This document shows, piece by piece, positions 15,801 to 28,445 of a stretch of 64,000 nt of DNA. The notes beneath the pieces were generated by a model, which did no database searches, was not told the DNA's origin, and saw only the letters and a list, made by a program, of their open reading frames with translations. Every line of letters starts with the position of its first letter. Position 1 is the first letter of the stretch. Source of the DNA: Hanleya hanleyi (Eukaryota > Mollusca > Polyplacophora > Lepidopleurida > Hanleyidae). Both the position numbers and the translations under genes were made by a program. Location of the stretch: assembly GCA_036873755.1 (NCBI GenBank), contig JAVTVY010045406.1, forward strand, positions 142,635 to 206,634, read 5' to 3'.

Positions 15801-17727
15801 CCTCCCTAACACCGCTTTGACAGTCGACTTCACATAGATTCCTCCCTTACACTGGTTGGCACTCGACTTCACGGGCATTCAACACCGCTTTAACGCTGAA
15901 ATAAACATATATTCCTCCCTAACAACAATTTGACATTAGACTTCTCATACACTGCTTTGACACTCAGCTAAACATACATTCCTCCCTAATACAGCTTTGA
16001 CACCCGATTGCACGTACATATTTCCATAATACCGCTTTGACACTGAACTTCAGATATATTCCTTCCTAACCGTGGTTTGCAACTCAACTTCATGCACACT
16101 CATGCCGAACACCCTGCTTCGACATTACCCCAGTTACGGTTTGGTGGAGAAATTATCTGACGTCTATAGCTGAAATGACCCTGAACCTGATAGTTATGAA
16201 GCATACCCAACCCTAAGTCCTAATCCCGCTTTGACACTGGACTTCACATACATTCCTCCCGAACACCACTTTGACAATCAACTTAACTTACATTCCTCCC
16301 TAACACCGCTTTGACACTCGATTTGACATACATTCCTCCCTAACACCGCTTTGACAGTCGACTTCACATACATTCCTCCCTAAAACCGCTTTGACACTCA
16401 ACTTCACATACATTCCTCCCTAACACCTCTTTGACACTCGACTCCATGTACATTCCTCCCTAACCTGATAGTTATGAAGCATACCTAACCCTAAGTCCTA
16501 ATCCCGCTTTGACACTCGACCTCAAATACATTCCTCCCTAACACCGCTTTGAAACTAGACTTCACGTACATTCCTCCCTAACACCACTTTGACAGTCGAC
16601 TTCACATACATTCCTCCCTAACACCGCCTTGACAATCGACTTCACATACATTCCTCCCTAACATCGCTTTGACAGTCGACTTCAAATAGATTCCTCCCTA
16701 ACACCGCTTTGACATTCGACTTCACATACAGTCCTCCCTAACACCGTTTTGACACTCGACTTCACATACATTCCTCCCGAACACCGCCTTGACACTCGAC
16801 TTCACACACATTCCTCCCTAACTCTGGTTGACACTCGACTCCACATACATTCCTCCCTAACACCGCTTTGACACTCAACTCCATGTACATTCCTCCCTAA
16901 CACCGCTTTGACATTCGAGGAAACATACATTCCTCCCTAACACTGGTTGACACTTGACTTCACGTACAGCTTCGATATTAGCCTAGTTACGCTTTGGTGG
17001 AGAAATTATCTGACTTCTATAGCTGAAATGATCCTAAACCTGATAGTTATGAAGCATACCTAACCCTAAGTGCTAATCCCGCTTTGACACTCGACTTCAC
17101 ATACATTCCTCCCGAACACCACTTTGACAATCAACTTCACTTATATTCCTCCCTAACACCGCTTTGACACTCGATTTGACATACATTCCTCCCTAACACC
17201 GCTTTGACAGTCGACTTCACATACATTCCTCCCTAAAACCGCTTTGACACTCAACTTCACATACATTCCTCCCTAACACCTCTTTGACACTCGACTCCAT
17301 GTACATTCCTCCCTAACCTGATAGTTATGAAGCATACCTAACCTTAAGTCCTAATGCCGCTTTGACACTCGACTTCACATACATTCCTCCCTAACACCGC
17401 TTTGACACTCGACTCCATGTACACCGCTTTGACACTATACTTCACATACATTTCTCCCTAACACTGGTTGACACTCGACTTCACGTACATTCCTCCCTAA
17501 CACCGGTTTGACATTCGACTAAACATATATTCCTCCATGACATGCTTTGACACTCGATTGCACGTACATTTTTCCCTAACACTGCTTTGACACTGCACTT
17601 CAGATATACTCCTTCGTAACAGTGCTTCGAAACTCAAGTTCACGCCCACTCCTGCCGAACACCCAGCGTCGACATTAGCCTAGTTACGCTTTGGTGGAGA
17701 AATTATCTGACTTCTATAGCTGAAATG

Positions 17728-18398
17728 CTGTGATTGGATTATTAAAGGGATGACCATATCACTTAGAAGTTGAGAATATGTTTGTCACTAAATGAACTGT
17801 TCGTTGGATTATGCAGCAATAAATCTGATGTGTAGGTTATTGATTTGATAATTTGTCAGTTTGTACATTGAAAGTTCAGAGCTACATTGTAGGTTCCGCG
17901 AAATGTTCCTGAAATCTGTACTTGTCAGTGTTAAAATGCTGTAGGGCGATTCCGGCGTTACTCGGCCACCGAGGGCCCCTCATATGATTACAAGAAAGAG
18001 TAGCAAAATATCGACTCAGTGTTGGAATATGTAGGATGGGTAAAAGTGTCGCAGACACTTTGACAAGGTGTATTCTCTCGGATGACAGATAGCTGAGACA
18101 GTTTGGAACTGTTTTTGCTGGATGACAGTTTGCAGCGACAATTTGACCAGGTATATTCTGTTGGACGACAGATTGCTGCGACAGTTTGAAACTGTTTTTC
18201 TTGGACGACAGATTGCGGCGAAACTTTGAAATCATTTTTCCTGAGCGACAGATTGCAGCGACACTTTGAGACGGTATATTCTCTCGGACGACAGATTGCT
18301 GCGACAGTTTGAAAATGTTTTTCCTAAGCGACAGATTGCTGCAACAGTTTAAAACCATTTTTCATGAGCGACAGATTACAGCGACACTTTGACAATGG
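17728..18398. repeat. Family B island 1: unique leader plus 40/43-bp minisatellite
   Basis: A ~250-bp leader (CTGTGATTGGATTATTAAAG ... GGGTAAAAGTGTCGCAG) replaces the second half of the 115-bp spacer at the shared word GCTGAAATG. It leads into a tandem minisatellite built on CGACAGATTGCTGCGACAGT with alternating TTTGAAACTGTTTTTCCTGAG (40 bp) and TTTGAGACGGTATATTCTCTCG (43 bp) halves. The island reverts to family A at the shared word ACTTTGACAATGGACTTCACA. The long minus-strand open frame across it (158 codons from 18358 down to 17882) is explained by the repeat itself, so I do not call a gene. Confidence 0.92.
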
Positions 18399-19323
18399 AC
18401 TTCACATACATTCCTCCCGAACACCACTTTGACAATCAACTTCACTTACATTCCTCCCTAACACCGCTTTGACACTCGATTTGACATACATTCCTCCCTA
18501 ACACCGCTTTGACAGTCGACTTCACATACATTCCTCCCTAAAACCGCTTTGACACTCGACTCCATGTAAATTCCTCCCTAACCTGATAGTTATGAAGCAT
18601 GCCTAACCCTAAGTCCTAATCCCGCTTTGACACTCGACCTCAAATACATTCCTCCCTAACACCGCTTTGAAACTAGACTTCACGTACATTCCTCCCTAAC
18701 ACCACTTTGACAGTCGACTTCACATACATTCCTCCCTAACACCGCCTTGACAATCGACTTCACATACATTCCTCCCTAACACCGCTTTGACAGTCGACTT
18801 CACATAGATTCCTCCCTAACACCGCTTTGACATTCGACTTCACATACAGTCCTCCCTAACACCGTTTTGACACTCGACTTCACATACATTCCTCCCGAAC
18901 ACCGCCTTGACACTCGACTTCACACACATTCCTCCCTAACTCTGGTTGACACTCGACTCCACATACATTCCTCCCTAACACCGCTTTGACACTCAACTCC
19001 ATGTACATTCCTCCCTAACACCGCTTTGACATTCGAGGAAACATACATTCCTCCCTAACACTGGTTGACACTCGACTTCACGTACATTCCTCCCTAACAC
19101 CGGTTTGACATTCGACTAAACATATATTCCTCCATGACATGCTTTGACACTCGATTGCACGTACATTTTTCCCTCACACTGCTTTGACACTGCACTTCAG
19201 ATATATTCCTTCGTAACAGTGCTTCGAAACTCAAGTTCACGCCCACTCCTGCCGAACACCCAGCTTCGACATTAGCCTAGTTACGCTTTGGTGGAGAAAT
19301 TATCTGACTTTTATAGCTGAAAT

Positions 19324-19993
19324 GCTGTGATTGGATTATTAAAGGGATGACCATATCACTTAGAAGCTGAGAATATGTTTGTCACTAAATGAACTGTTCG
19401 TTGGATTATGCAGCAATAAATCTGATGTGTAGGTTATTGATTTGATAATTTGTCAGTTTGTACATTGAGAGTTCAGAGGTACATTGTAGGTTCCGCGAAA
19501 TGTTCCTGAAATCTACTTTTGAGTGTTAAAATGCTGTAGGGCGATTCCGGCGTTACTCGGCCACCGAGGGCCCCACATATGATTACAAGAAAGAGTAGCA
19601 AAATATCGACTCAGTGTTGGAATATGTAGGATGGGTAAAAGTGTCGCAGACACTTTGACAAGGTGTATTCTCTCGGATGACAGATAGCTGAGACAGTTTG
19701 GAACTGTTTTTGCTGGACGACAGTTTGCAGCGACACTTTGACCAGGTATATTCTGTTGGACGACAGATTGCTGCGACAGTTTGAAACTGTTTTTCTTGGA
19801 CGACAGATTGCTGCGAAACTTCGAAATCATTTTTCCTGAGCGACAGATTGCAGCGACACTTTGAGACGGTATATTCTCTCGGACGACAGATTGCTGCGAC
19901 AGTTTGAAACTGTTTTTCCTGAGCGACAGATTGCTGCAACAGTTTAAAACCATTTTTCATGAGCGACAGATTACAGCGACACTTTGACAATGG
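19324..19993. repeat. Family B island 2
   Basis: Near-identical to island 1 (same leader, same number and order of B units) with scattered substitutions, and the same entry (after GCTGAAATG) and exit (ACTTTGACAATGG) junctions. Islands 1 and 2 therefore duplicated as a block about 1.6 kb apart together with flanking family A. Confidence 0.92.
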
Positions 19994-21976
19994 ACTTCAC
20001 ATACATTCCTCACGAACACCACTTTGACAATCAACTTCACTTACATTCCTCCCTAACACCGCTTTGACACTCGATTTGACATACATTCCTCCCTAACACC
20101 GCTTTGACAGTCGACTTCACATACATTCCTCCCTAAAACCGCTTTGACACTCAACTTCACATACATTCCTACCTAACACCTCTTTGACACTCGACTCCAT
20201 GTACATTCCTCCCTAACCTGATAGTTATGAAGCATGCCTAACCCTAAGTCCTAATCCCGCTTTGACACTCGACCTCAAATACATTCCTCCCTAACACCGC
20301 TTTGAAACTAGACTTCACGTACATTCCTCCCTAACACCACTTTGACAGTCGACTTCACATACATTCCTCCCTAACACCGCCTTGACAATCGACTTCACAT
20401 ACATTCCTCCCTAACACCGCTTTGATAGTCGACTTCACATAGATTCCTCCCTAACACCGCTTTGACATTCGACTTCACATACAGTCCTCCCTAACACCGT
20501 TTTGACACTCGACTTCACATACATTCCTCCCGAACACCGCCTTGACACTCGACTTCACACACATTCCTCCCTAACACCGCTTTGACATTCGAGGAAACAT
20601 ACATTCCTCCCTAACACTGGTTGACACTTGACTTCACGTACAGCTTCGACATTAGCCTAGTTACGCTTTGGTGGAGAAATTATCTGACTTCTATAGCTGA
20701 AATGACCCTAAACCTGATAGTTATGAAGCATACCTAACCCTAAGTCCTTATCCCGCTTTGACACTCGACTTCACATGCATTCCTCCCGAACACCACTTTG
20801 ACAATCAACTTCACTTATATTCCTCCCTAACACCGCTTTGACACTCGATTTGACATACATTCCTCCCTAACATCGCTTTGACAGTCGATTTCACATACAT
20901 TCCTCCCTAAAACCGCTTTGACACTCAACTTCACATACATTCCTCCCTAACACCTCTTTGACACTCGACTCCATGTACATTCCTCCCTAACCTGATAGTT
21001 ATGAAGCATACCTAACCCTAAGTCCTAATCCCGCTTTGACACTCGACCTCAAATACATTGCTCCCTAACAGCGCTTTGAAACTAGACTTCACGTACATTC
21101 CTCCCTAACACCACTTTGACAGTCGACTTCACATACATTCGTCCCTAACACCGCCTTGACAATCGACTTCACATACATTCCTCCCTAACACCGCTTTGAC
21201 AGTCGACTTCACATAGATTCCTCCCTAACATCGCTTTGACATTCGACTTCACATACAGTCCTCCCTAACACCGCTTTGGCACTCGACTTCACATACATTC
21301 CTCCCGAACACCGCCTTGACACTCGACTTCACACACATTCCTCCCTAACTCTGCTTGACACTCGACTCCAAATACATTCCTCCCTAACACCGCTTTGACA
21401 CTCAACTCCATGTACATTCCTCCCTAACACCGCTTTAACATTCGAGGAAACATACATTCCTCCCTAACACTGGTTGACACTTGACTTCACGTACAGCTTC
21501 GACATTAGCCTGGTTACGCTTTGGTGGAGAAATTATCTGACTTCTATAGCTGAAATGACCCTAAACCTGATAGTTATGAAGCATACCTAACCCTAAGTCC
21601 TAATCCCGCTTTGACACTCGACTTCACATATATTCCTCCCTAACACCGCTTTGACACTCGACTCCATGTACACCGCTTTGACACTATACTTCACATACAT
21701 TCCTCTCTAACACTGGTTGACACTCGACTTTACGTACATTCCTCCCTAACACTGGTTTGACATTCGACTAAACATATATTCCTCCATGACATGCTTTGAC
21801 ACTCGATTGCACGTACATTTTTCCCTAACACTGCTTTGACACTGCACTTCAGATATATTCCTTCGTAACAGTGCTTCGAAACTCAAGTTCACGCCCACTC
21901 CTGCCGAACACCCAGCTTCGACATTAGCCTAGTTACGCTTTGGTGGAGAAATTATCTGACTTCTATAGCTGAAATG

Positions 21977-23013
21977 CTGTGATTGGATTATTAAAGGGAT
22001 GACCATATCACTTAGAAGTTGAGAATATTTTTGTCACTAAATGAACTGTTCGTTGGATTATGCAGCAATAAATCTGATGTGTAGGTTATTGATTTGATAA
22101 TTTGTCAGTTTGTACATTGAGAGTTCAGAGGTACATTGTAGTTTCCGCGAAATGTTCCTGAAATCTGTACTTTTCAGTGTTAAAATACTGTAGGGCGATT
22201 CCGGCGTTACTCGGCCACCGAGGGCCCCTCATATGATTACAAGAAAGAGTAGCAAAATATCGACTCAGTGTTGGAATATGTAGGATGGGTAAAAGTGTCG
22301 CAGGCACTTTGACAAGGTGTATTCTCTCGGATGACAGATAGCTGAGACAGTTTGGAACTGTTTTTGCTGGACGACAGTTTGCAGCGACACTTTGACCGGG
22401 TATATTCTGTTGGACGACAGATTGCTGCGACAGTTGGAAACTGTTTTTCTTGGACGACAGATTGCTGCGAAACTTTGAAATCATTTTTCCTGAGCGACAG
22501 ATTGCAGCGACACTTTGAGACGGTATATTCTCTCGGACGACAAATTGCTGCGACAGTTTGAAACTGTTTTTCCTCAGCGACAGATTGCTGCAACAGTTTA
22601 AAACCATTTTTCATGAGCGACAGATTACAGCAACACTTTGACAATGTGTATTCTCTCGGACGACAGATTGCTGCGACAGTTTAAAACCGTTTTTCCTGAG
22701 CGACAGTTTGCAGCGATACTTTGACTGGGTATCTTCTGTTTGGAGATGGATTGGACATGCGAACACTGGCACCTTACTACACCTCTCAAACCTGACCGAT
22801 TTTCTTGTAACACTTCCTATAAATGAAAACTGTTGATAGGGAAATGGAGAAATGTGAATTGACATGCTATATTCTGTCGGACAGTTCGAAACGGTTTTTC
22901 CTGTGTGACAGTTTGCAGTGACACATTGACACCATTTTTCCTGACCGACAGATTGCAGCGACACTTTGAAACTGTTTTTCTTGGACGGCAGATTGATGCG
23001 ACAGTTTGAAACC
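21977..23013. repeat. Family B island 3 (longest, with internal unique segment)
   Basis: Same leader and B array as islands 1-2, but it extends past 22640 into further B units, then a non-repeat insert at about 22741-22870 (GGAGATGGATTGGACATGCG ... ACATGCTATATTCTGTCGG), then more B units. It joins family A near 23010 inside a hybrid unit, TTTGAAACCATTCCTTCCTA, where a B half-monomer continues directly as an A half-monomer. Confidence 0.9.
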
Positions 23014-23094
23014 ATTCCTTCCTAACACCGCTTTGACACTTGACTTCACGTACATTCCTCTCTAACACTGCTTTGACAGTCGACTTCACATACA

Positions 23095-23350
23095 TTCCTC
23101 CCTAACACCGCTTTGACTCTGACTTCACATACATTCCTCCCTAACACCGCTTTGACACTCGATTTCACATACATTCCTCCCTAACACCGATTTGACACTC
23201 GACTTCACATACATTCCTCCCTAACACAGCTTTGACATTCGACTTCACATACATTCCTCCCTAACGCCGCTTTGACACTCGAATTCACATACATTCCTCC
23301 CTAACACCGCTTTGACACTCGACTTCACATACATTCCTCCCTAACACTGG
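23095..23350. repeat. Homogeneous family A stretch
   Basis: About six consecutive full-length 40-bp monomers with few differences (CTTTGACACTCGACTTCACA / TACATTCCTCCCTAACACCG), without the 27- or 39-bp variants. It is the cleanest place to read the consensus monomer and looks recently homogenised. Confidence 0.85.
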
Positions 23351-25638
23351 TTGACACTCGACTTCACTACAATCCCCCGTCACACCGCATTGACACTCGA
23401 CCCCATGTACATTCCTCCCTAACACCGCTTTGACATTCAACTAAACATACTCGCCTTCAAGTACATTTCTCCCTAACAGCGCTTTCACATTCAACTTCAC
23501 GTACATTCCTCCCTTACACCGCTTTGACATTCGACTTCCCATAATGTCCTCCCTAACACCGCTTTGACACTCGACTTCACATACATTCCTCCCTAACACT
23601 GCCTTGACACTCGACTTGACATACATTCTTCGCTAACACTGGTTGACACTTGACTTCACGTATATTCCTCCCTAACACTGGTTGACACTCGACTTCACGT
23701 ACATTCCTCCCTAACACCGCTTTGACACTCGACTCCATGTATACCGCTTTGACACTCTACTTCACGTACATTCCTCCCTAACACTGGTTGACACTCGACC
23801 CCACGTACATTCCTCCCTAACACCGCTTTGACACTCAACTCCATGTACATACCTCCCTAACACCGCTTTGCCATTCGAGTAAACATACATTCCTCCCCAA
23901 CACTGGTTGACACTCGACTTCACGTACAGCTTTGACATTAGCCTAGTTACGCTTTGGTGGAGAAATTATCTGACTTCTATATCTGAAATGACCCTCAACC
24001 TGATAGTTATGAAGCATACCTAACCCTAAGTCCTAATCCCGCTTTGACACTCGACCTGACATACATTCCTCCCTAACACCGCTTTGACACTCGGCTTCAC
24101 GTACATTTCTCCCTAACACTGCTTTGACAGTCGAATTCACATAAATTCCTCCCTAACACCGCTTTGACATTCGACTTCACATACATTCCTCCCTAACACC
24201 GCTTTGACACTCGACTCCATGTACATTCCTCCCTAACACTGGTTGACACTCGACTTCAGGTAGATTCCTCCCTAACACTGCTTTGACACTCGCCTCCATG
24301 AACATTCCTCCCTAACACCGCTTTGACATTCAACTAAACATACATTCCTCCCTTACACTGGTTGACACTCGAATTCACGTGCATTCCTCAACACCGCTTT
24401 GACACTGAACTAAACATACATTCCTCCAGAAGAATGCTTTGACATTCGACTTCACGTACATCCTCCCTAACAATTTGACATTCGACTTCACATACATTCT
24501 GCGACACTGCTTTGACACACAGCTAAACATACATTCCTCCCTAATACAGCTTTGCCACTCGATTGCACGTACATTTTTCCTTAACACCGCTTTGACACTG
24601 CACTTCAGATATATTCCTTCCTAACAGTGGTTTGAAACAACTTCACGCACACTCATGCCGAACACCCTGCTTCGACATTACCCCAGTTACGGTTTGGTGG
24701 AGAAATTATCTGACTTCTATAGCTGAAATGACCCTGAACCTGATAGTTATGAAGCATACCTAACCCTAAGTCCTAATTCCGCTTTGACACTGGACTTCAC
24801 ATACATTCCTCCCGAACACCACTTTGACAATCAACTTCACTTACATTCCTCCCTAAGACCGCTTTGACACTCGATTTCACATACATTCCTCCCTAACACC
24901 GCTTTGACAGTCGACTTCACATATATTCCTCCGCAACACCTCTTTGACACTCGACTTCACGTACATTCCTCCCTAACACCGCTTTGACAGTGGACTTCAA
25001 ATACATTCCTCCCTAACACCGCTTTGACATTCGAGGAAACATACATTCCTCCCTAACACTGGTCGACACTTGACTTCACGTACAGCTTCGACATTAGCCT
25101 AGTTACGTTTTGGTGGAGAAATTATCTGATTTCTATAGCTGAAATGACCCTAAACCTGATAGTTATGAAGCATACCTAACCCTAAGTCCTAATCCCGCTT
25201 TGACACTCAACTTCACATACATTCCTCCCTAACACCGCTTTGACACTCGACTTCACATACATTCCTCCCTAACACCGCTTTGACATTCGACTAAACATAC
25301 ATTCCTCCCACTTTGACACTCGACTCCATGTACAACGCTTTGACACTATACTTCACGTACATTCCTCCCTAACACTGGTTGACACTCGACTTCACGTACA
25401 TTCCTCCCCAACACCGGTTTGACATTCGACTAAACATATATTCCTCCCTGACATGCTTTGACACTCGATTGCACGTACATTTTTCCCTAACACCGCTTTG
25501 ACACTGCACTTCAAATATATTCCTTCGTAACAGTGCTTCGAAACTCAAGTTCACGCACACTCAAGCCGAACACCCAGCTTCGACATTAGCCTAGTTACGC
25601 TTTGGTGGAGAAATTATCTGACTTCTATAGCTGAAATG

Positions 25639-26345
25639 CTGTGATTGGATTATTAAAGGGATGACCATATCACTTAGAAGTTGAGAATATGTTTGTCACT
25701 GAATGAACTGTTCATTGGATTATGCAGCAATAAATCTGTTGTGTAGGTTATTGATTTGATAATTTGTCAGTTTGTACATTGAGAGTTCAGAGGTACATTG
25801 TAGGTTCCGCGAAATGTTCCTGAAATCTGTACTTTTCAGTGTTAAATTGCTGTAGGGCGATTCCGGCGTTACTTACTCGGCCACCGAGGGCCCCTCATAT
25901 GATTACAAGAAAGAGTAGCAAAATATCGACTCAGTGTTGGAATATGTAGGATGGGTAAAAGTGTCGCAGCAATGTGTCGTCCAGCAGAATATACCTTGTC
26001 AAAGTGTCGCTGGAAACTGTCGCCAAAGAAAAAGAGGTTCAAACTGTCGCAGCAATCCGTCGTGCAGGAAAACTATTTCAAACTGTCGCAGCAATCTGTC
26101 ATCCAGTAAAATATGCCTTGTCAAAGCGTCGCTGCAAACTGTCGCTCAGGAAAAATAGTTCCAAACTGCTGCATCAATCTGTCGTCTGGCAGAATATATC
26201 ATTTTGTATTGTTGGGGGGGGGGCCCATCATACATTCATGATGAACAGTTTCAAAGTATCGCTGCAATCTGTCGTCCGCCAGAATATACCTTGTCAAAGT
26301 GTCTCACAGGGAAAAGAAAGCTCAACTCAGACCCATTCACTACCC
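25639..26345. repeat. Family B island 4, with inverted B array
   Basis: Leader as in the other islands (25639-25969), but after GGGTAAAAGTGTCGCAG the minisatellite runs in the opposite orientation (CAATCTGTCGTCCAGCAGAA..., CTTGTCAAAGTGTCGCTGCA). The array ends around 26320. It contains an insertion around 26200-26240 with a G-run (TTTTGTATTGTTGGGGGG) that is also present in the flank at about 26366, as if copied by a local template switch. This island forms the edge of the satellite domain. Confidence 0.88.
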
Positions 26346-26581
26346 TTATAATCGTTTCCTTTTGTATTGTTGGGGGGGCCATTATCCGTTTCGTGATCTC
26401 TTACATGGAAGACGCACCCAGTGGCGAGACAAATCTGGGACACTCACTGACCTCTGTGGGTCTGCATGCAGTGTTCTATCCCAGTAATACAGATTTTTGG
26501 ATCGATGATTCAGTAATAAAGATACAATGTTACAAATACTCGTTACATTTTTTTATATATTATACTCACTGGTATGGATGA
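26316..26581 (+). other. Possible decayed exon with a hydrophobic segment (unassigned)
   Basis: Just outside the satellite, the plus frame entering from the B array reads a hydrophobic stretch TLIIVSFCIVGGAIIRFVIS followed by a polar segment with MEDAPSGETNLGHS, and then continues to a stop near 26581. The first part looks like a membrane segment. However, there is no clear splice pattern, no recognisable family, and the upstream frame is repeat-derived. It could be a gene fragment or chance. Confidence 0.2.
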
Positions 26582-26738
26582 AACCGCCTTTGAGAGAGGG
26601 GAAGTTGTGGAGTCACTGGGTATAGCCTGCAGTACCGTAGCTAGTTCCGCATTATTGGTGTGGACTACTGATCCACTGGTAATTACAAAACTAGCCACAC
26701 TAGCAAATACTTGAAACCAATAGGAAGGCTGAAGCGTA

Positions 26739-26970
26739 TCAATTCAATTCAATCAATTCAATTCAAGTTTATTGCTCAACTTTTGAAAAAACAAAGTATG
26801 GCAAAACATAAATCACAGACAATGAACAAAGAAGTTATTTCGAAGTTTCGAAGTTAACAGGCTGGACCAGTGATCCACACTAAGCCAAGCTCTGAGGAAC
26901 GGTGAGCCTGTAGCGAGAAATGCAGGGACAAAGCTATAGCTGGCTCAATGTAGTGCTCAACTTTGTCGGC
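26739..26970 (-). mobile_element. 3' end of a LINE/SINE-like retroelement, minus strand (tail 1)
   Basis: On the minus strand the sequence ends AATAAA (26768-26773 complement) followed by a TTGAATTGAATTGA-type microsatellite tail (26739-26767). This is the typical 3' end of CR1/L2-like non-LTR elements and their SINE partners. The body upstream (toward 26970) is not recognisable and no reverse transcriptase is present, so the copy is 5'-truncated. Element class is inference from the tail only. Confidence 0.55.
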
Positions 26971-28016
26971 TATTGTGAGGGCTAGTGTTTTTGTTTTTTG
27001 TTTTGCTGAATATGGATTAATTTTTTTTGCCTATTCGTCATGTAAGGAAAACACAATAAGTGGGTACATGTAGGGAACCTCGTTAAACCTGGAAAATCTA
27101 CCCAACAAGGTTTGAAGATCCTTACGGCTTCGGGATCAGATCTCGTACACTTTAAACGGTTTATTTCAATTTTATATAAAAGTAATTTCTTGAGAGACAC
27201 AAAAACTGACCTGGTTAGTGCTGGGATCAAGACCCTTCGCTGGGAGGAGTTTCGCGGGTTACGTGACCTTTCCCTGCACGTGCGGGAGCAGCTATTAACT
27301 CGACTTTTTAGGTACCTCTAATCCACGAGAGAGAGCAATTCTCGTACAGCAGAAAGTCGCAAATGTATGCTGAATTGTTGTAAATATCATCGCTCATGCA
27401 CTTAAAAAATTTATTTGTGTAGTTTTTTGTGCGCCCCGTGTCGCATGACATAAATACAGCTGTCGAAATGGGATTGTCGTCTGGCTTTCGTGGAATGAAT
27501 ATGATGGTCATCAATCATGTTGCCTATACTGGTTGGCGATAAAATGGACTTCCCGTGTGATGGAAACCAGAAGTAAGTATGACCCGGAAAACAATTAAAA
27601 AAAAAATACTTCCAATCATACCAAGAAGTAGAAATTTTGACAGACAAATTAAACTTCACCCCCGCACATATGCAATCCACATAGAAAGTCACCACGTGCT
27701 CTGAACGCGCGCACGTGCGAGGTGTACGAGATTTGATCTGTACGAGATTCGATCCCAAGCCCGTACATGACGAACTTCCCATTTTTACCTGCGGCACGCA
27801 GGTCTACGGGAGGCTCGCGTTGTTGTTCTTGTTGTTGTTCTTGTTCTTGTGACTTTTTGAAATGCGCATGCGCTAAGAGAGTGTGATCTCTGCCACACTT
27901 TTCTTTTCAACCTCCGATCTCACATGACAATACTATCTTCAAGCGCGTTTGAATTCATTTGCAACTATATTCGGTGGAATGAATTATTGCTTCGTTAATT
28001 ATTATATATGAGAATA
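26971..28016. other. Intergenic stretch, no supported gene
   Basis: Open frames exist on both strands (for example plus 27112-27321 and minus 27411-27797) but show no domain or codon pattern I recognise. A short GTT/CTT-rich microsatellite (GTTGTTGTTCTTGTTGTTGT) lies at about 27815-27850. A duplicated word, TGTACGAGATT(T/C)GATC, lies at about 27722-27752. Confidence 0.5.
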
Positions 28017-28020
28017 GTGT

Positions 28021-28445
28021 GAATAACGTCAAAGGACCTACGAAGTAGGGTAGGCGTTAGGACTCCGACACGCACTGAACTCTTGGACCCCCAGTTGAAA
28101 TCCTGCCAATATTAAGATGGGCACGGCCCAAGTTAGAATCACCAGTGATTTTAATCAAAAATCCCCAGCAATTTTCATCAAAAGTAGGTCCACTCGAAAC
28201 ATGCTGGCAACAGTCCCATAATGCACCTTCATTCCCAGTGTGAATAACGTCAGAGGACCTACGAAGTAGGGTATGCATTAGGACTCAGACACGCACTGAA
28301 CTCTTGGACCCCCAGTTGAAATCCTGCCAATTTTAAGATGGGCACGGCCCAAGTTAGAATCACCAGTGATTTTAATCAAAAATCCCCAGAAATTTTCATC
28401 AAAAGTAGGTCCACTCGAAACATGCTGGCAACAGTCCCCTGATGC
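28021..28445. repeat. 221-bp tandem duplication
   Basis: GAATAACGTCA(A/G)AGGACCTA starts at 28021 and again at 28242. Both units run through ACTCTTGGACCCCCAGTTGA, TGGGCACGGCCCAAGTTAGA and CATGCTGGCAACAGTCCC with very few differences, so this is a recent direct duplication. GGACCTACGAAGTAGG(G) forms a small imperfect palindrome near the start of each unit. Confidence 0.93.

Larger units (their letters stand above)
1..25638. repeat. Family A satellite array, 40-bp monomer
   Basis: Continuous tandem array of a 40-bp monomer whose core reads CTTTGACACTCGACTTCACA followed by TACATTCCTCCCTAACACCG. Variants replace the second half of the core (CTCCATGTAC, TAAACATA, GATTGCACGTAC) or shorten the monomer to 39 bp (CTGGTTGACAC) or 27 bp (CCATGTACACCG). 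Long blocks recur almost verbatim: the stretch starting near 187 reappears near 2168, 7132, 9865, 11064 and 13854, and that near 4148 reappears near 6072, 6783, 9225 and 13506, which shows kilobase-scale higher-order amplification. On the minus strand the monomer has stops in two frames, which is why open frames here are all about 60-75 codons; none is a gene. Family B islands (listed separately) interrupt the array after 17.7 kb. Satellite identity is seen directly; a centromeric or heterochromatic location is only inference. Confidence 0.97.

Noticed and set aside
17882..22607. 158- and 160-codon minus-strand frames as genes
   Set aside because: They read the B minisatellite plus leader; openness is explained by the stop-free unit, and no promoter, domain or other support is visible.
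1..25638. CRISPR-like array (regular ~40-bp repeats)
   Set aside because: Monomers are contiguous, with no unique spacers between repeats, no cas genes, and a eukaryotic context.
1..25638. Bacterial -35-like TTGACA boxes or plant W-box (TTGAC) arrays
   Set aside because: TTGACA is simply part of the monomer; no matching -10 boxes, and nothing suggests bacterial or plant DNA.
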